A stretch of 64,000 nt of DNA from Kineococcus gynurae (GTDB taxonomy: Bacteria; Actinomycetota; Actinomycetes; Actinomycetales; Kineococcaceae). Shown here one piece after another: positions 1-9,155 of this stretch; the first letter of the stretch is position 1; every line of letters starts with the position of its first letter. The notes under the pieces are model-generated. The model made no database searches. It was given only the letters and a program-made list of their open reading frames with translations, and was not told where the DNA came from. The stretch lies in assembly GCF_050871315.1 (NCBI RefSeq), contig NZ_JBJLRE010000016.1. One strand, 5' to 3'. Position numbers and translations under genes: made by a program.

Positions 1-541
1 CCGGGCGGGCCCCCGCCCCGCGGGCCGCGGCCCCCTCGTGGTAGGGGGGCGGGGCGCGGCCCAGCGCCCCCTCCAGGCTCAGCACCAGGAACGGCATCGA
101 CACGAACGTCTGGGCCAGCACGACCGCGACCGTGGTGAAGGCGACCCGGACGCCGAGCGCCTCCAGCACCGGTCCCAGCAACCCCTGCCGACCGACGGTG
201 AAGAGCAGCGCGAGCCCGCCGACGACCGGGGGCAGGACCAACGGCAGCAGGACGACCGCACGCAGCAGGGGCAGTCCGCGCCCCCGGGAACGGGCCAGCA
301 CCAGGGCCAGCGGCCCGCCGAGCAGCAGGCAGCACAGGGTGCTCGCCCCCGCGGTCAGCAGGGACAGTCGCAGCGCGTCGAGCGAGGCGGCGGAGGTCAG
401 CAGCGGACCCACCCGGGGCCACGGGACCCGGACGAGGACAGCCACCAACGGGGTCGAGAACAGCAGCAGCCCGAGCGCGGCCGGCAGCAGGACCCAGCGG
501 GGCAGCGCGACGGCGGGTCGCTCGACCCGGGCTCGGCTCAC
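1..541 (-). CDS. modB: Molybdate ABC transporter permease ModB, 3' end missing
   Basis: Reading the minus strand from a GTG at 541 gives about 180 residues with no stop before the window edge. The protein is hydrophobic: a membrane segment at about residues 17-37, another after a short loop, then the stretch LLPLVLPPVVGGLALL, which is characteristic of ModB-type permeases (BPD_transp_1 fold). It would form the inner-membrane channel importing molybdate with ModA and ModC. It starts 13 nt after the stop of the molybdate-binding regulator gene on the same strand, so the two are probably co-transcribed. No modA lies between them, which is unusual; it may be beyond the window edge. Family call is solid; truncation is only due to the window. 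Confidence 0.85.
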   Translation of the reverse strand, partial: MSRARVERPAVALPRWVLLPAALGLLLFSTPLVAVLVRVPWPRVGPLLTSAASLDALRLSLLTAGASTLCCLLLGGPLALVLARSRGRGLPLLRAVVLLPLVLPPVVGGLALLFTVGRQGLLGPVLEALGVRVAFTTVAVVLAQTFVSMPFLVLSLEGALGRAPPPYHEGAAARGAGARP

Positions 542-554
542 CCGAAGGCCGGCC

Positions 555-968
555 TCACGCGAGCCGACCCTCGGTCTCGACCACGACCGTGGTGGCCTTG
601 ACGACGGCCACGGCCCGGCGACCGGGGGCGAGGTCGAGCTCCTCGGCCGCCTCGCGGCTCATCAGCGAGACGACGCGGTGCGGTCCGCACTGCATCTCGA
701 CCTGCGCCATCACCCCGTCAGCGACGACCCGGGTGACCAGGCCGACGAAACGGTTGCGGGCCGACCGGGCCACCCCGGTCGGGTCGGCGGGTCCGCCGCG
801 CGAGGTCGTGCGGGCGACGGCGAAGGCGGCGAGGTCGGCCCCCTCCACGACGAGGCGGCCCGCGTCGTCGGGGCCGGCCGGCAGGGCCCCCGACTCGGTC
901 CAGCGGCGGGCGGTGTCGTCGGAGACGCCGAGCAGCTCGGCGACCTCACGGATCCGGTAGTGCGGCAC
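555..968 (-). CDS. HTH plus Mop/TOBE molybdate-binding regulator
   Basis: 137 residues from a GTG. Residues 1-55 look like a MerR/excisionase-type helix-turn-helix (YRIREVAELLGVSDDTARRW). Residues about 70-135 form one Mop/TOBE domain (NRFVGLVTRV...MAQVEM...LMSREAAEELDLAPG), the fold that binds molybdate or tungstate. Proteins of this layout occur next to molybdate transporters in actinobacteria and probably sense intracellular molybdate. Known ModE proteins have two TOBE repeats and a different HTH, so the symbol modE is not assigned. It sits between the ankyrin gene (10-nt gap) and modB (13-nt gap), suggesting one operon. Confidence 0.82.
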   Translation of the reverse strand: MPHYRIREVAELLGVSDDTARRWTESGALPAGPDDAGRLVVEGADLAAFAVARTTSRGGPADPTGVARSARNRFVGLVTRVVADGVMAQVEMQCGPHRVVSLMSREAAEELDLAPGRRAVAVVKATTVVVETEGRLA

Positions 969-978
969 GGAGGGCAGG

Positions 979-1413
979 TTAGCGCCGCAGCTGCGGGCCG
1001 TCGGGGTCGACGGGGGTGGCGCGGTGCCGCTCGATGAGGTCGGCCATGTCGGGCAGCTCGAAGAAGGCCGCGACCGCCCGGCCCGACTGCCGACCCAGGT
1101 CCGGGTCGGCGCCGGCGTCGAGCAGGGCGGTGACGACGGGGGCGGCCCGCCGGAACACCGCGGCGGACAGCGCCGTCTGCCCCTTGTCGTTGACCCGGGC
1201 GTGGTCGGCCGAGCGGGCCAGCAGGGCCCGGACGGTGTCCTCGTGCTGGTGGTAGGCGGCGAGGATGAGCAGGGTGTCGCCCTGGGCGGTGGTCAGGTCC
1301 ACGGGGACGCCCGCGTCGACGCGGGCCGCGAGCGCCGCGGTGTCACCCTCGCGGGCCCGGTCGAAGGTGTCGTGCAGGTAGTCGAGTTCGTCCGGGGTCA
1401 GCTCGTCGGTCAC
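979..1413 (-). CDS. Small ankyrin-repeat protein
   Basis: 144 residues from GTG 1413. Three ankyrin-like units can be read (around GDTLLILAAYHQHEDTVRAL, then KGQTALSAAVFRRAAPVVTA, then a degenerate one), preceded by an N-terminal helix. Ankyrin repeats mediate protein-protein contacts; the partner is unknown. No signal peptide or membrane segment is visible, so it is probably cytoplasmic. It is the first gene of a likely operon with the molybdate regulator and permease, but nothing in it ties it to molybdenum. Confidence 0.75.
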   Translation of the reverse strand: MTDELTPDELDYLHDTFDRAREGDTAALAARVDAGVPVDLTTAQGDTLLILAAYHQHEDTVRALLARSADHARVNDKGQTALSAAVFRRAAPVVTALLDAGADPDLGRQSGRAVAAFFELPDMADLIERHRATPVDPDGPQLRR

Positions 1414-1495
1414 GCCCCGATCGTCGCGCGATCCCGCGCCCGCCCCACCCCGAGCCTCCTCGCTTCACAGCGAACCTTCACCCTGAAGGAGGCCT

Positions 1496-2260
1496 GTGGC
1501 CACCCCCGGGGCACTTACCCTGAAGCACGTGTCGTTCCTCGCCGAGTTCTCGGCCGCCGTGCCCGCCGCCGCCCCCGCCCTCCTGCCCGGGTGGCTCGAG
1601 CCGACCTCGCTGCTGAGCACCCTCGGTGACGCCGCCCTGTGGGGCGCGGCCGCGATCGTGTTCGCCGAGTGCGGGCTGCTGATCGGCTTCTTCCTGCCGG
1701 GGGACTCGCTGCTCTTCTCGGTGGGGCTGTTCTCCCACCAGGGGATCGTGCCGCACGCGCTGTGGCTGTGCTGCGTGGTCCTCTCGACCGCGGCCTTCGT
1801 GGGCAACGTGACCGGGTACGAGATCGGGCGCAAGGCCGGTCCGGCGATCTTCGACCGACCCGACTCGCGGTTCTTCCGTCGCTCGCACATCGACAAGACG
1901 CACGAGTTCTTCGAGAAGTACGGCCCGCGGGCGATCATCCTGGCCCGGTTCGTGCCGATCGTGCGGACCTTCATCACGGTGGCCGCGGGCGCCGGTGCGA
2001 TGCCCCGCCGCACGTTCTTCACGTTCTCGGCCATCGGCGCGCTGGCCTGGGGGACGGGCGTGACCGTCCTCGGCTACCTGCTCGGCGGGGTCGCGCTCGT
2101 GCGGGACAACATCGAGGTGGGCCTGCTGGCCCTGGTCGGCGTCTCATTGATCCCGATCGTGGTCGAGGTGCTGCGGGCGCGGGCCAAGGCCCGGCGCGAG
2201 GTCACGGGCGGCCCGGCGGCCCCCGTCGCCCCCCGCACCACCGACGACGTCGCGTCCTGA
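1496..2260 (+). CDS. DedA-family membrane protein (first of two)
   Basis: 254 residues from GTG 1496, preceded by AAGGAGG about 5 nt upstream, which supports this start. The DedA/VTT (SNARE-associated) signature is visible: an ECGLLIGFFLPGDSLLF segment near the N terminus, ARFVPIVRTF in the middle and GAGAMPRRTFF after it, with about five hydrophobic segments. DedA proteins act in the cytoplasmic membrane, several as lipid scramblases or proton-coupled undecaprenyl-phosphate/lipid flippases; the substrate here cannot be told. The C-terminal about 25 residues are charged and cytoplasmic. A second, diverged DedA gene lies 455 bp downstream, separated only by a thioesterase gene. Confidence 0.85.
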   Translation: MATPGALTLKHVSFLAEFSAAVPAAAPALLPGWLEPTSLLSTLGDAALWGAAAIVFAECGLLIGFFLPGDSLLFSVGLFSHQGIVPHALWLCCVVLSTAAFVGNVTGYEIGRKAGPAIFDRPDSRFFRRSHIDKTHEFFEKYGPRAIILARFVPIVRTFITVAAGAGAMPRRTFFTFSAIGALAWGTGVTVLGYLLGGVALVRDNIEVGLLALVGVSLIPIVVEVLRARAKARREVTGGPAAPVAPRTTDDVAS

Positions 2261-2277
2261 ACGACCCCGCGAGCACC

Positions 2278-2703
2278 GTGGCCCGCCGACGCATCCTGCT
2301 CGAGCTCCGCTGGGGCGACATGGACGCCTACCAGCACGTCAACAACGTCCAGATCATGCGGTTGCTGGAGGAGGCCCGCGTGCGGGCCTTCGGCCTGGCC
2401 GCGCCCGACGGCAGCGCGGCGATGCTCGCCACCGGCATGGTCGTGGCCGGCCACACCGTCGACTACCTCGCGCCCCTGGACTACCGGATCGCCCCGGTCG
2501 CGGTCGACCTGTGGGTCGAGCGGGTGGGCGGGGCGAGCTTCACCGTGGGGTACGAGATCCTCGAACCGGACGCCGAGGCGGTCGGCGAGCTGCGGACCTA
2601 CGTCCGGGCGAGCACCACGTGCGTCGCCTACGACTTCTCCGCCGGACGACCCCGGCGGCTGCGCGACGACGAACGGGGCCGACTGGCCGCGCTGGGCGCC
2701 TGA
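2278..2703 (+). CDS. Hotdog-fold acyl-CoA thioesterase (4HBT family)
   Basis: 141 residues from GTG 2278, 17 nt after the DedA stop. The N terminus reads LRWGDMDAYQHVNN, the classic 4-hydroxybenzoyl-CoA thioesterase/FadM motif in which the Asp and the HVNN segment form the active-site region. The length matches a single hotdog domain. It would hydrolyse acyl-CoA thioesters in the cytoplasm; acyl specificity is not predictable. It lies between two DedA genes on the same strand with short gaps, so co-transcription is likely. Confidence 0.85.
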   Translation: MARRRILLELRWGDMDAYQHVNNVQIMRLLEEARVRAFGLAAPDGSAAMLATGMVVAGHTVDYLAPLDYRIAPVAVDLWVERVGGASFTVGYEILEPDAEAVGELRTYVRASTTCVAYDFSAGRPRRLRDDERGRLAALGA

Positions 2704-2715
2704 GAGGATCGCCGG

Positions 2716-3339
2716 GTGTCCGACTGGCTGGCGCAGCTCGCCGACCCCGACCTGGAAGGTCTGGGCGCGCTGGGCCTCTACGCCCTGGTGTTCGGCATCG
2801 TCTTCGCCGAGACCGGGACCCTCATCGGGTTCTGGCTCCCCGGCAGCAGCGTCCTGTTCACCGCCGGTCTCGTCGCCGGGCGCGACGACAGCCCCGTCTC
2901 GGTGTGGGTCCTGATGATCGGGGTGACCCTGGCCGCGATCGCCGGGGACACGGTCGGGTACTGGACCGGCCGCCGCTTCGGGCGGCCGTGGGTGGTGCGT
3001 CGGGCGGGCAAGGCGGCCAAGCACCTGCCCAAGGCCGAGGCGTTCTACGAGCGGTACGGCTGGTTCGCCGTGGTCGCGTGCCGCTACATCCCCTGGCTGC
3101 GGGCCTTCACCCCGATCATCGCCGGCACGGCCGCGATGCCCTACGCCAAGTTCGCCTCGGCCAACGTGGTCGGGGCGTTGAGCTGGGGCGCCCTGCTGGT
3201 CCTGGCCGGTTACGGGGCGCACTCGCTGCCCTGGATCCGGCCCGTCGCCTACACCATCGCCGGCACGGCCATCCTGTTCTCGATCGTCGCCCCCGTCGTC
3301 CACGCGGTGCGCCGGCGGCGGGCGCGCGGTCGCTCGTGA
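2716..3339 (+). CDS. DedA-family membrane protein (second of two)
   Basis: 207 residues from GTG 2716, 12 nt after the thioesterase stop. It carries the DedA/VTT features ETGTLIGFWLPGSSVLF, CRYIPWLRAF and AGTAAMPYAKF, and ends in an Arg-rich cytoplasmic tail (RRRRARGRS). It is more compact than the first DedA protein and only distantly similar, so this is not a recent duplication. The stop codon overlaps the GTG start of the next gene (GTGA), indicating translational coupling. Confidence 0.85.
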   Translation: MSDWLAQLADPDLEGLGALGLYALVFGIVFAETGTLIGFWLPGSSVLFTAGLVAGRDDSPVSVWVLMIGVTLAAIAGDTVGYWTGRRFGRPWVVRRAGKAAKHLPKAEAFYERYGWFAVVACRYIPWLRAFTPIIAGTAAMPYAKFASANVVGALSWGALLVLAGYGAHSLPWIRPVAYTIAGTAILFSIVAPVVHAVRRRRARGRS

Positions 3340-3968
3340 CCCCGGTCCGGCCGGTGCTGGGCGGGCCGGTGCGCAGCGAGATCGTGGTCGACCGGTCCCG
3401 GTTCGTCTGCGACCTGCGCGCGGTCGCCGACGAGGGGGCCGCCGCCGACGCGCTGAGCGGGATCCACCGCGAGTTCCACGACGCCCGGCACCACTGCAGC
3501 GCGCTCGTCCTCGGCGCGCACGGGGAGGTCGTGCGCTCCTCCGACGACGGGGAACCCTCGGGCACGGCGGGCGCTCCCATGCTGAGCACGCTCACCGGGT
3601 CCGGACTGACCGACGTGCTCGCCGTCGTGACCCGCTGGTTCGGCGGCATCCTGCTGGGCAGCGGCGGACTGGTCCGCGCCTACTCCGCGGCGGTGGGCGC
3701 GGCGCTCGAGGAGGCCGTGGTCGTGGCCCGGCACGAGGTGCGGTTGTTCGCCCTGGAAGCCTCGCCGGCCGCGGGTGGACGGGTGGAGTCGTTGCTGCGC
3801 AACCGGTTCGGTGATCGCGCCGTGGAGGACACCCGGTGGGGGGCGCAGGGCTGGTCGGCCACCCTCGCCCTGCCCGTCGAGGGTCCCGGGGTCGAGGCGT
3901 TGACCGAACCGCCCTTCGGGACCTCGATCACCGCGACCGAGCTGGGGACGGCGGTCCGTCCCCGCTGA
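3336..3968 (+). CDS. YigZ/IMPACT-family protein
   Basis: 210 residues from GTG 3336, overlapping the upstream stop as GTGA. The N-terminal UPF0029/IMPACT domain includes the conserved core DDGEPSGTAG (about residues 67-76) and TRWFGGILLGSGGLVRAY. The C-terminal part (from about residue 130) matches the small DUF1949-type ferredoxin-like domain. YigZ proteins are of uncertain function; eukaryotic IMPACT proteins bind GCN1 and modulate translation control. The family assignment is firm, the cellular role open. Confidence 0.85.
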   Translation: MTPVRPVLGGPVRSEIVVDRSRFVCDLRAVADEGAAADALSGIHREFHDARHHCSALVLGAHGEVVRSSDDGEPSGTAGAPMLSTLTGSGLTDVLAVVTRWFGGILLGSGGLVRAYSAAVGAALEEAVVVARHEVRLFALEASPAAGGRVESLLRNRFGDRAVEDTRWGAQGWSATLALPVEGPGVEALTEPPFGTSITATELGTAVRPR

Positions 3969-3980
3969 GGCGGCCGGACG

Positions 3981-4000
3981 TCCCGGGCGCGGGCCCGGGA
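3981..4000 (+). terminator. Candidate terminator hairpin after the YigZ gene
   Basis: A perfect 7-bp GC-only stem (TCCCGGG / CCCGGGA) with a 6-nt loop starts 12 nt after the YigZ stop. No U-run follows, as is common in high-GC actinobacteria. It could end the DedA-thioesterase-DedA-YigZ operon. Confidence 0.4.
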
Positions 4001-4113
4001 AGTCGGGCGCGGCGCCCCTGCCGCTCGGGACGCCGGGCCCAGCAGGCTCGGTCACGGCTCCCCACCGGGAGCCGGGCGGAACCCTCGCCCCGTCCCGAAC
4101 CCAGGAGTCCCCG

Positions 4114-4809
4114 TTGTCCTCGCTCATCACCTCCCCCGCTCCCACCCCCGTCCCCACCGACGGGACCCGGCTCGACCGGTCCCGCTCGTGGGCCGCCGCC
4201 GGCGTCGTCGCGGCCCTCGCGGGGGTCGCCTCCGTCACCGTCGTCTCCGGCCACCTCGACGCGGTCTACGGCGGGGGGACCGACCCCGCCGTCATCGTCG
4301 GACGGATGGCGGAGCAGAAGTTCTGGTTGATCGGGCACCACGTCGCCAACCTGGTCGCCGCCCTGCTCCTGCTCGTCGTCGCCGCCGGTCTGACGCGACG
4401 CCTGCGGTCCCGGTTGCCCGAGGGGTCCCTGCTGCCCGCGGTGGCCGCCTCCGGGCTCGGACTCGTCTCGGTGGCCGGCCTGCTCGGCACCGGTCTGACC
4501 ACGGAGCTGCTGTTCGCCCTCATGCACCCGGAGGTCGTGGTCCCGGCTCCCCTGGTCTTCATGGGCTACTGGACGGGCACCATCGCCTGGCTGTGGGTCG
4601 GGGCCGGTGTCACCGGCGTCTGCCTCGCGCTCGCCGCGTTCCGGCACCGCGCCGTGCCCGTCTGGATCGGTGTCGTCAGCCTCGTCCTCGGCGGGCTGAC
4701 CCTGCTGCTGGGTCTCTCCCCCCTGCAGTACATGGCCGGGATGACCGGTCCGGTGTGGCTCCTCGTGGTCTCGCTCGGCTTCCTTCTCGCCGACGGCCGG
4801 CGCCGGTAG
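4114..4809 (+). CDS. Integral membrane protein of unknown function
   Basis: 231 residues from TTG 4114; AGGAG about 6 nt upstream supports this rare start. After a 25-residue Pro/Thr-rich N terminus there are six hydrophobic segments (about residues 28-48, 70-92, 107-128, 145-170, 178-198 and 205-224). No catalytic motif was recognised; the layout resembles small multipass proteins of the DUF4386 type, but this is only a resemblance. It is followed after 9 nt by a sensor kinase gene on the same strand and may be part of that signalling operon. Confidence 0.7.
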   Translation: MSSLITSPAPTPVPTDGTRLDRSRSWAAAGVVAALAGVASVTVVSGHLDAVYGGGTDPAVIVGRMAEQKFWLIGHHVANLVAALLLLVVAAGLTRRLRSRLPEGSLLPAVAASGLGLVSVAGLLGTGLTTELLFALMHPEVVVPAPLVFMGYWTGTIAWLWVGAGVTGVCLALAAFRHRAVPVWIGVVSLVLGGLTLLLGLSPLQYMAGMTGPVWLLVVSLGFLLADGRRR

Positions 4810-4818
4810 GTTCCGACG

Positions 4819-6810
4819 ATGCCGGTGCAGCAGGCGCCCCCGGAGGGTTCCACCGCCGCGGAAGGGACGGCGGCGGGACCCGACGGGGGCCGCCCGCGTC
4901 TCGCCCTCGTGGTCGCCGTAACCGCCTGGACCCTGGCCGGGGTGGGGTTGGTCGCGGCCCTCGCCAGCGGAGTCCCGCTGGGCGGGGAGTCGGTCTTCCT
5001 GTTCGTCGACGCGATGGTCGCCGTCGTCTACGGGGCGCTCGGCGCGATCGTGCTCGCCCGCCGTCGGCACCCGGTGCCCTGGATCCTGGCCCTCACCGCG
5101 CTCGGGGACGGGCTGGCGGTCGTCGGCGGCGGGGCGATGCTGCTGGCCCTCGGCCGCCCGGGCTGGGAGTCGGTGGCCCCGTGGGGGTTCCTGTTCGGCG
5201 TGGCCTGGGTCCCCGGCATCCTCGCCCTCTTCACCGTGGTGCCCTGGCTGGTCCGCAACGGACCGCTGGGCCGGGTCGGCACCGCCGGGGTGGTCGCCGG
5301 ATCGCTGGTGAGCGTCGGCGCCACCGTCCACCAGGTGTTCCTGCGCGACGTCGCCGGGTACTGGTGGGCCGTCGCCGCCTGTCTCGTGGGGGCGGCCGCG
5401 ACCGCCGACGCCGTCCACCGGTCCCGACGCGGGATCCCCGAGGACCGGGTCGGGATGGTCTGGTTGGCCTGGGGCACCGGGATGATGACGGTCTCCTTCC
5501 TGCCGCTGACCGCGCCCGCCCTGGCCGGGTGGATCCCACCCGTCGTCGTGCCGCTGCTGCACCTGGCCGTGCAGGCGGTGTTCCCGGCGGCCGTGCTCGG
5601 GGTGGTCCTCCGGCAACGGCTCTGGGGGATCGACCTGGCGGTCAGCCGCACCGTGACGGCCGGCGTGCTGACCCTGGCCCTGCTCGGCGTCTACGTGCTG
5701 GTCGCCAGCGTCACGACGGCGTTGCTGCCCGAGCCCTCGCCGGTGCCGGGTCAGGTCCTCGCCGCGGCGGTCGTGGCCCTCACCGTGCAGCCCTCGCGCA
5801 CCTGGGTGCGCCGCCGGGTGTCCCGGCTCGTCCACGGCGAGGCCGCCGATCGCGCCGCCTCGCAACGCCTCGGCGAGCAGTTCACGCGGTCCGCGACGGC
5901 CGAGGACCTGCTCGGCGGCCTGACCGCCCGCATCCGTGAGGGGTTGCGGCTGGAGTCGGTCGAGGTGCACGGCGCGGGTCGCGCGCCGGTGCGGGAGGGG
6001 CACCCGACCGGGCCCGCGCTCGTCGTCCCCCTGCTCCACGGGGGCCGGGAGGTGGGGGAACTGCGGGTGACCGCCCGACCCGGCGAGTCGCTGGGCGCCC
6101 GCGGGCGACGACAGCTCGACGACCTCGGCGGCATCCTCGCGGCCGCGCTCGCCCTCGTGCACGCGGGGGCCGACCTGGAACGCGAACGGGACCGGGTCAC
6201 CCGGGCCCGGCTGGCCGAGCGCCGGGCGCTGCGCCGGGAGATCCACGACGGTCTGGGGCCGTCGCTGGCCGGGCTGCGGCTGGGGATCCAGGGGGCCCGC
6301 AACCTGGTCGGGACCGATCCGGACGGCGCGGGCGCCATCCTCGACGCCCTGCAGGACGAGCTGGACCTGCGGATCGACGACGTCCGGAACCTGTCCCGGA
6401 CCCTGCTGCCGCCGACCCTGGAGGATCTCGGCCTGGGGGCCGCCGTGCGCGAGCTCGCCGAGAAGCTCAGCTCCCCCGGCTGCGCGGTGCGCGTCCGCTG
6501 CCCGGAGGCGAGCGACCTGCCCGCCCCGGTCCGGACCGCGGCCTACGGCATCATCGGCGAGGCCGTGCTGAACGCCGTGCGGCACGGGTCGCCGACGCAG
6601 GTGGGGGTCGAGGTCGTGGTGGGGCCGGACCGGGTGCGCGTCGAGGTCGCCGACGACGGACGCGGAGTCCGCGCCGGGGCCCCGGACGGGGTCGGTACCC
6701 GCTCCATGCGCGAACGCGCGGAGGAGCAGGGCGGCCGCCTCGACCGGTTCCCGCGCGAGGGGGGTGGCACCGTCGTCGTGGCGGTCCTCCCCACGGGCGG
6801 GCAGGAGTGA
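4819..6810 (+). CDS. Membrane-bound NarL-type sensor histidine kinase
   Basis: 663 residues. The first about 330 residues contain eight or so hydrophobic segments forming a membrane input domain. A GAF-like region follows (about 345-450), then a HisKA_3 dimerisation domain with phosphoacceptor His near residue 476 in RREIHDGLGPSLAG, and a C-terminal HATPase with GEAVLNAVRHG (N box) and VADDGRGV / GVGTRSMRERAEEQGG (G boxes). It would autophosphorylate on His and pass the phosphate to the response regulator whose start overlaps its stop (GTGA at 6807-6810). The signal is unknown. Confidence 0.88.
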   Translation: MPVQQAPPEGSTAAEGTAAGPDGGRPRLALVVAVTAWTLAGVGLVAALASGVPLGGESVFLFVDAMVAVVYGALGAIVLARRRHPVPWILALTALGDGLAVVGGGAMLLALGRPGWESVAPWGFLFGVAWVPGILALFTVVPWLVRNGPLGRVGTAGVVAGSLVSVGATVHQVFLRDVAGYWWAVAACLVGAAATADAVHRSRRGIPEDRVGMVWLAWGTGMMTVSFLPLTAPALAGWIPPVVVPLLHLAVQAVFPAAVLGVVLRQRLWGIDLAVSRTVTAGVLTLALLGVYVLVASVTTALLPEPSPVPGQVLAAAVVALTVQPSRTWVRRRVSRLVHGEAADRAASQRLGEQFTRSATAEDLLGGLTARIREGLRLESVEVHGAGRAPVREGHPTGPALVVPLLHGGREVGELRVTARPGESLGARGRRQLDDLGGILAAALALVHAGADLERERDRVTRARLAERRALRREIHDGLGPSLAGLRLGIQGARNLVGTDPDGAGAILDALQDELDLRIDDVRNLSRTLLPPTLEDLGLGAAVRELAEKLSSPGCAVRVRCPEASDLPAPVRTAAYGIIGEAVLNAVRHGSPTQVGVEVVVGPDRVRVEVADDGRGVRAGAPDGVGTRSMRERAEEQGGRLDRFPREGGGTVVVAVLPTGGQE

Positions 6811-7469
6811 CCGCGGGGGAGGTCGCCCCGGGCATCCGGGTCGCGATCGTCGACGACCACCCGCTGTTCCGGCTGGGGGTGGCGGCGATGCTGGGGACGC
6901 TGCCGGGGATCGAGGTCGTCACCCAGGCGGCCTCGGCGGCGGAGGCCCACGCGCGGATCGACGACACCGTGGACGTCGTGCTCATGGACCTGCACCTGGG
7001 TGAGGACTCGGGCATCGAGACGACCCGGGACCTGCTGCGCAGCCGCCCGGACCTGCGCATCCTCGTGGTGACCATGCTCGAGGACGACGAGTCGGTGATC
7101 GCGGCCGTCCGGGCCGGGGCGCGGGGCTACCTGCTGAAGTCGGCCACGCCCGCCGAGATCGAACGGGCCGTCCGGGCCGTGGCCAACGGCGAGGTGCTGC
7201 TGGGGCCGCAGGTCGCCGCCCGGGCCCTGGCCCAGCTCTCGGGGGCGCGCTCGGTCGGCCGGGACGCGTTCCCGGACCTCACCGACCGCGAACGCGAGAT
7301 CCTCGACCTGATGGCCCGCGGTCACGACACCGCGGGGATGAGCCGGCGGCTCGTCCTCTCGCCCAAGACGGTGCGCAACCACGTCGCCAACGTCGTCGCC
7401 AAGCTCGGGGTGGCCGACCGCACCGCGGCCGTCCTGCGCGCCCGGGAGGCGGGGCTGGGCGGGGACTGA
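6807..7469 (+). CDS. NarL/FixJ-family response regulator
   Basis: 220 residues from GTG 6807, overlapping the kinase stop. The receiver domain carries VDDHP near the N terminus, the phosphoacceptor Asp in VVLMDLHLGEDSG (about residue 60), a Thr in VVTMLEDDESV and Lys in GYLLKSATPAE. The LuxR-type HTH lies in the last 65 residues (LTDREREILDLMARGHDTAGMS). It is the cognate partner of the preceding kinase by position; target genes cannot be predicted. Confidence 0.9.
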   Translation: MTAGEVAPGIRVAIVDDHPLFRLGVAAMLGTLPGIEVVTQAASAAEAHARIDDTVDVVLMDLHLGEDSGIETTRDLLRSRPDLRILVVTMLEDDESVIAAVRAGARGYLLKSATPAEIERAVRAVANGEVLLGPQVAARALAQLSGARSVGRDAFPDLTDREREILDLMARGHDTAGMSRRLVLSPKTVRNHVANVVAKLGVADRTAAVLRAREAGLGGD

Positions 7470-7506
7470 CGCGACGCCGGTCAGGCGTCCCGGTCAGCGC
7501 AACCGG

Positions 7507-7890
7507 TCAGCGCAACCGGTCCACGAGCCGCTGCGCCTGCCGGGGGGTCAGCCCCGGCTCGGTCTCCTGCAGCACCTTGGCCAGCTGCGCCCGGCCCCGG
7601 CCTCGACCGGGATCGATGTCGTCGCGCAGCGCCAGCGCCCGCAGCCGGTCCGGGGACCAGTGCTCCGCGTACTCGTCGAACGCCTTCTGCGCCTGGAGGC
7701 GGCGCAGCCGGCGCAGGGTGACCCAGAACCGCACCGCGAAGAACGCGGCGAGGACGACCCCGATGAGGACGTCCCAGCCGAAACCCTGGGCACCCTGCCA
7801 GACCGCCAGCGCGGCGCCGGCGAGGAAACCCACCACGCACGCGACCAGCACGATCCGGAGGGACAGCGGGGTCCTGGTCGACGCGGGCAC
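7507..7890 (-). CDS. Small two-helix membrane protein, unknown
   Basis: 127 residues from GTG 7890. Two hydrophobic segments (about residues 11-29 and 37-56) are followed by a basic linker (LRRLRRLQAQ) and a cytoplasmic helical domain rich in Arg, Asp and Glu ending in VDRLR. No known domain was recognised. A 13-bp unit is tandemly duplicated across the stop codon (7494-7519), so the true stop is repeated out of frame just downstream. It is convergent with the response regulator gene. Confidence 0.65.
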   Translation of the reverse strand: MPASTRTPLSLRIVLVACVVGFLAGAALAVWQGAQGFGWDVLIGVVLAAFFAVRFWVTLRRLRRLQAQKAFDEYAEHWSPDRLRALALRDDIDPGRGRGRAQLAKVLQETEPGLTPRQAQRLVDRLR

Positions 7891-7958
7891 GACCCGAGTC
7901 TCGCAGAACCCCGCCGCCACCCCCGGACCGCGGCCGGGGCGAGCGGGGGCGGGCAGGG

Positions 7959-9151
<1,193 letters not shown>

Positions 9152-9155
<4 letters not shown>

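Noticed and set aside
3928..6585. Very long minus-strand frame (over 800 codons) opposite the sensor kinase region
   Set aside because: Composition is dominated by Gly, Pro, Arg, Asp and Gln with no domain; it mirrors the third-position GC bias of the plus-strand genes, which have clear motifs.
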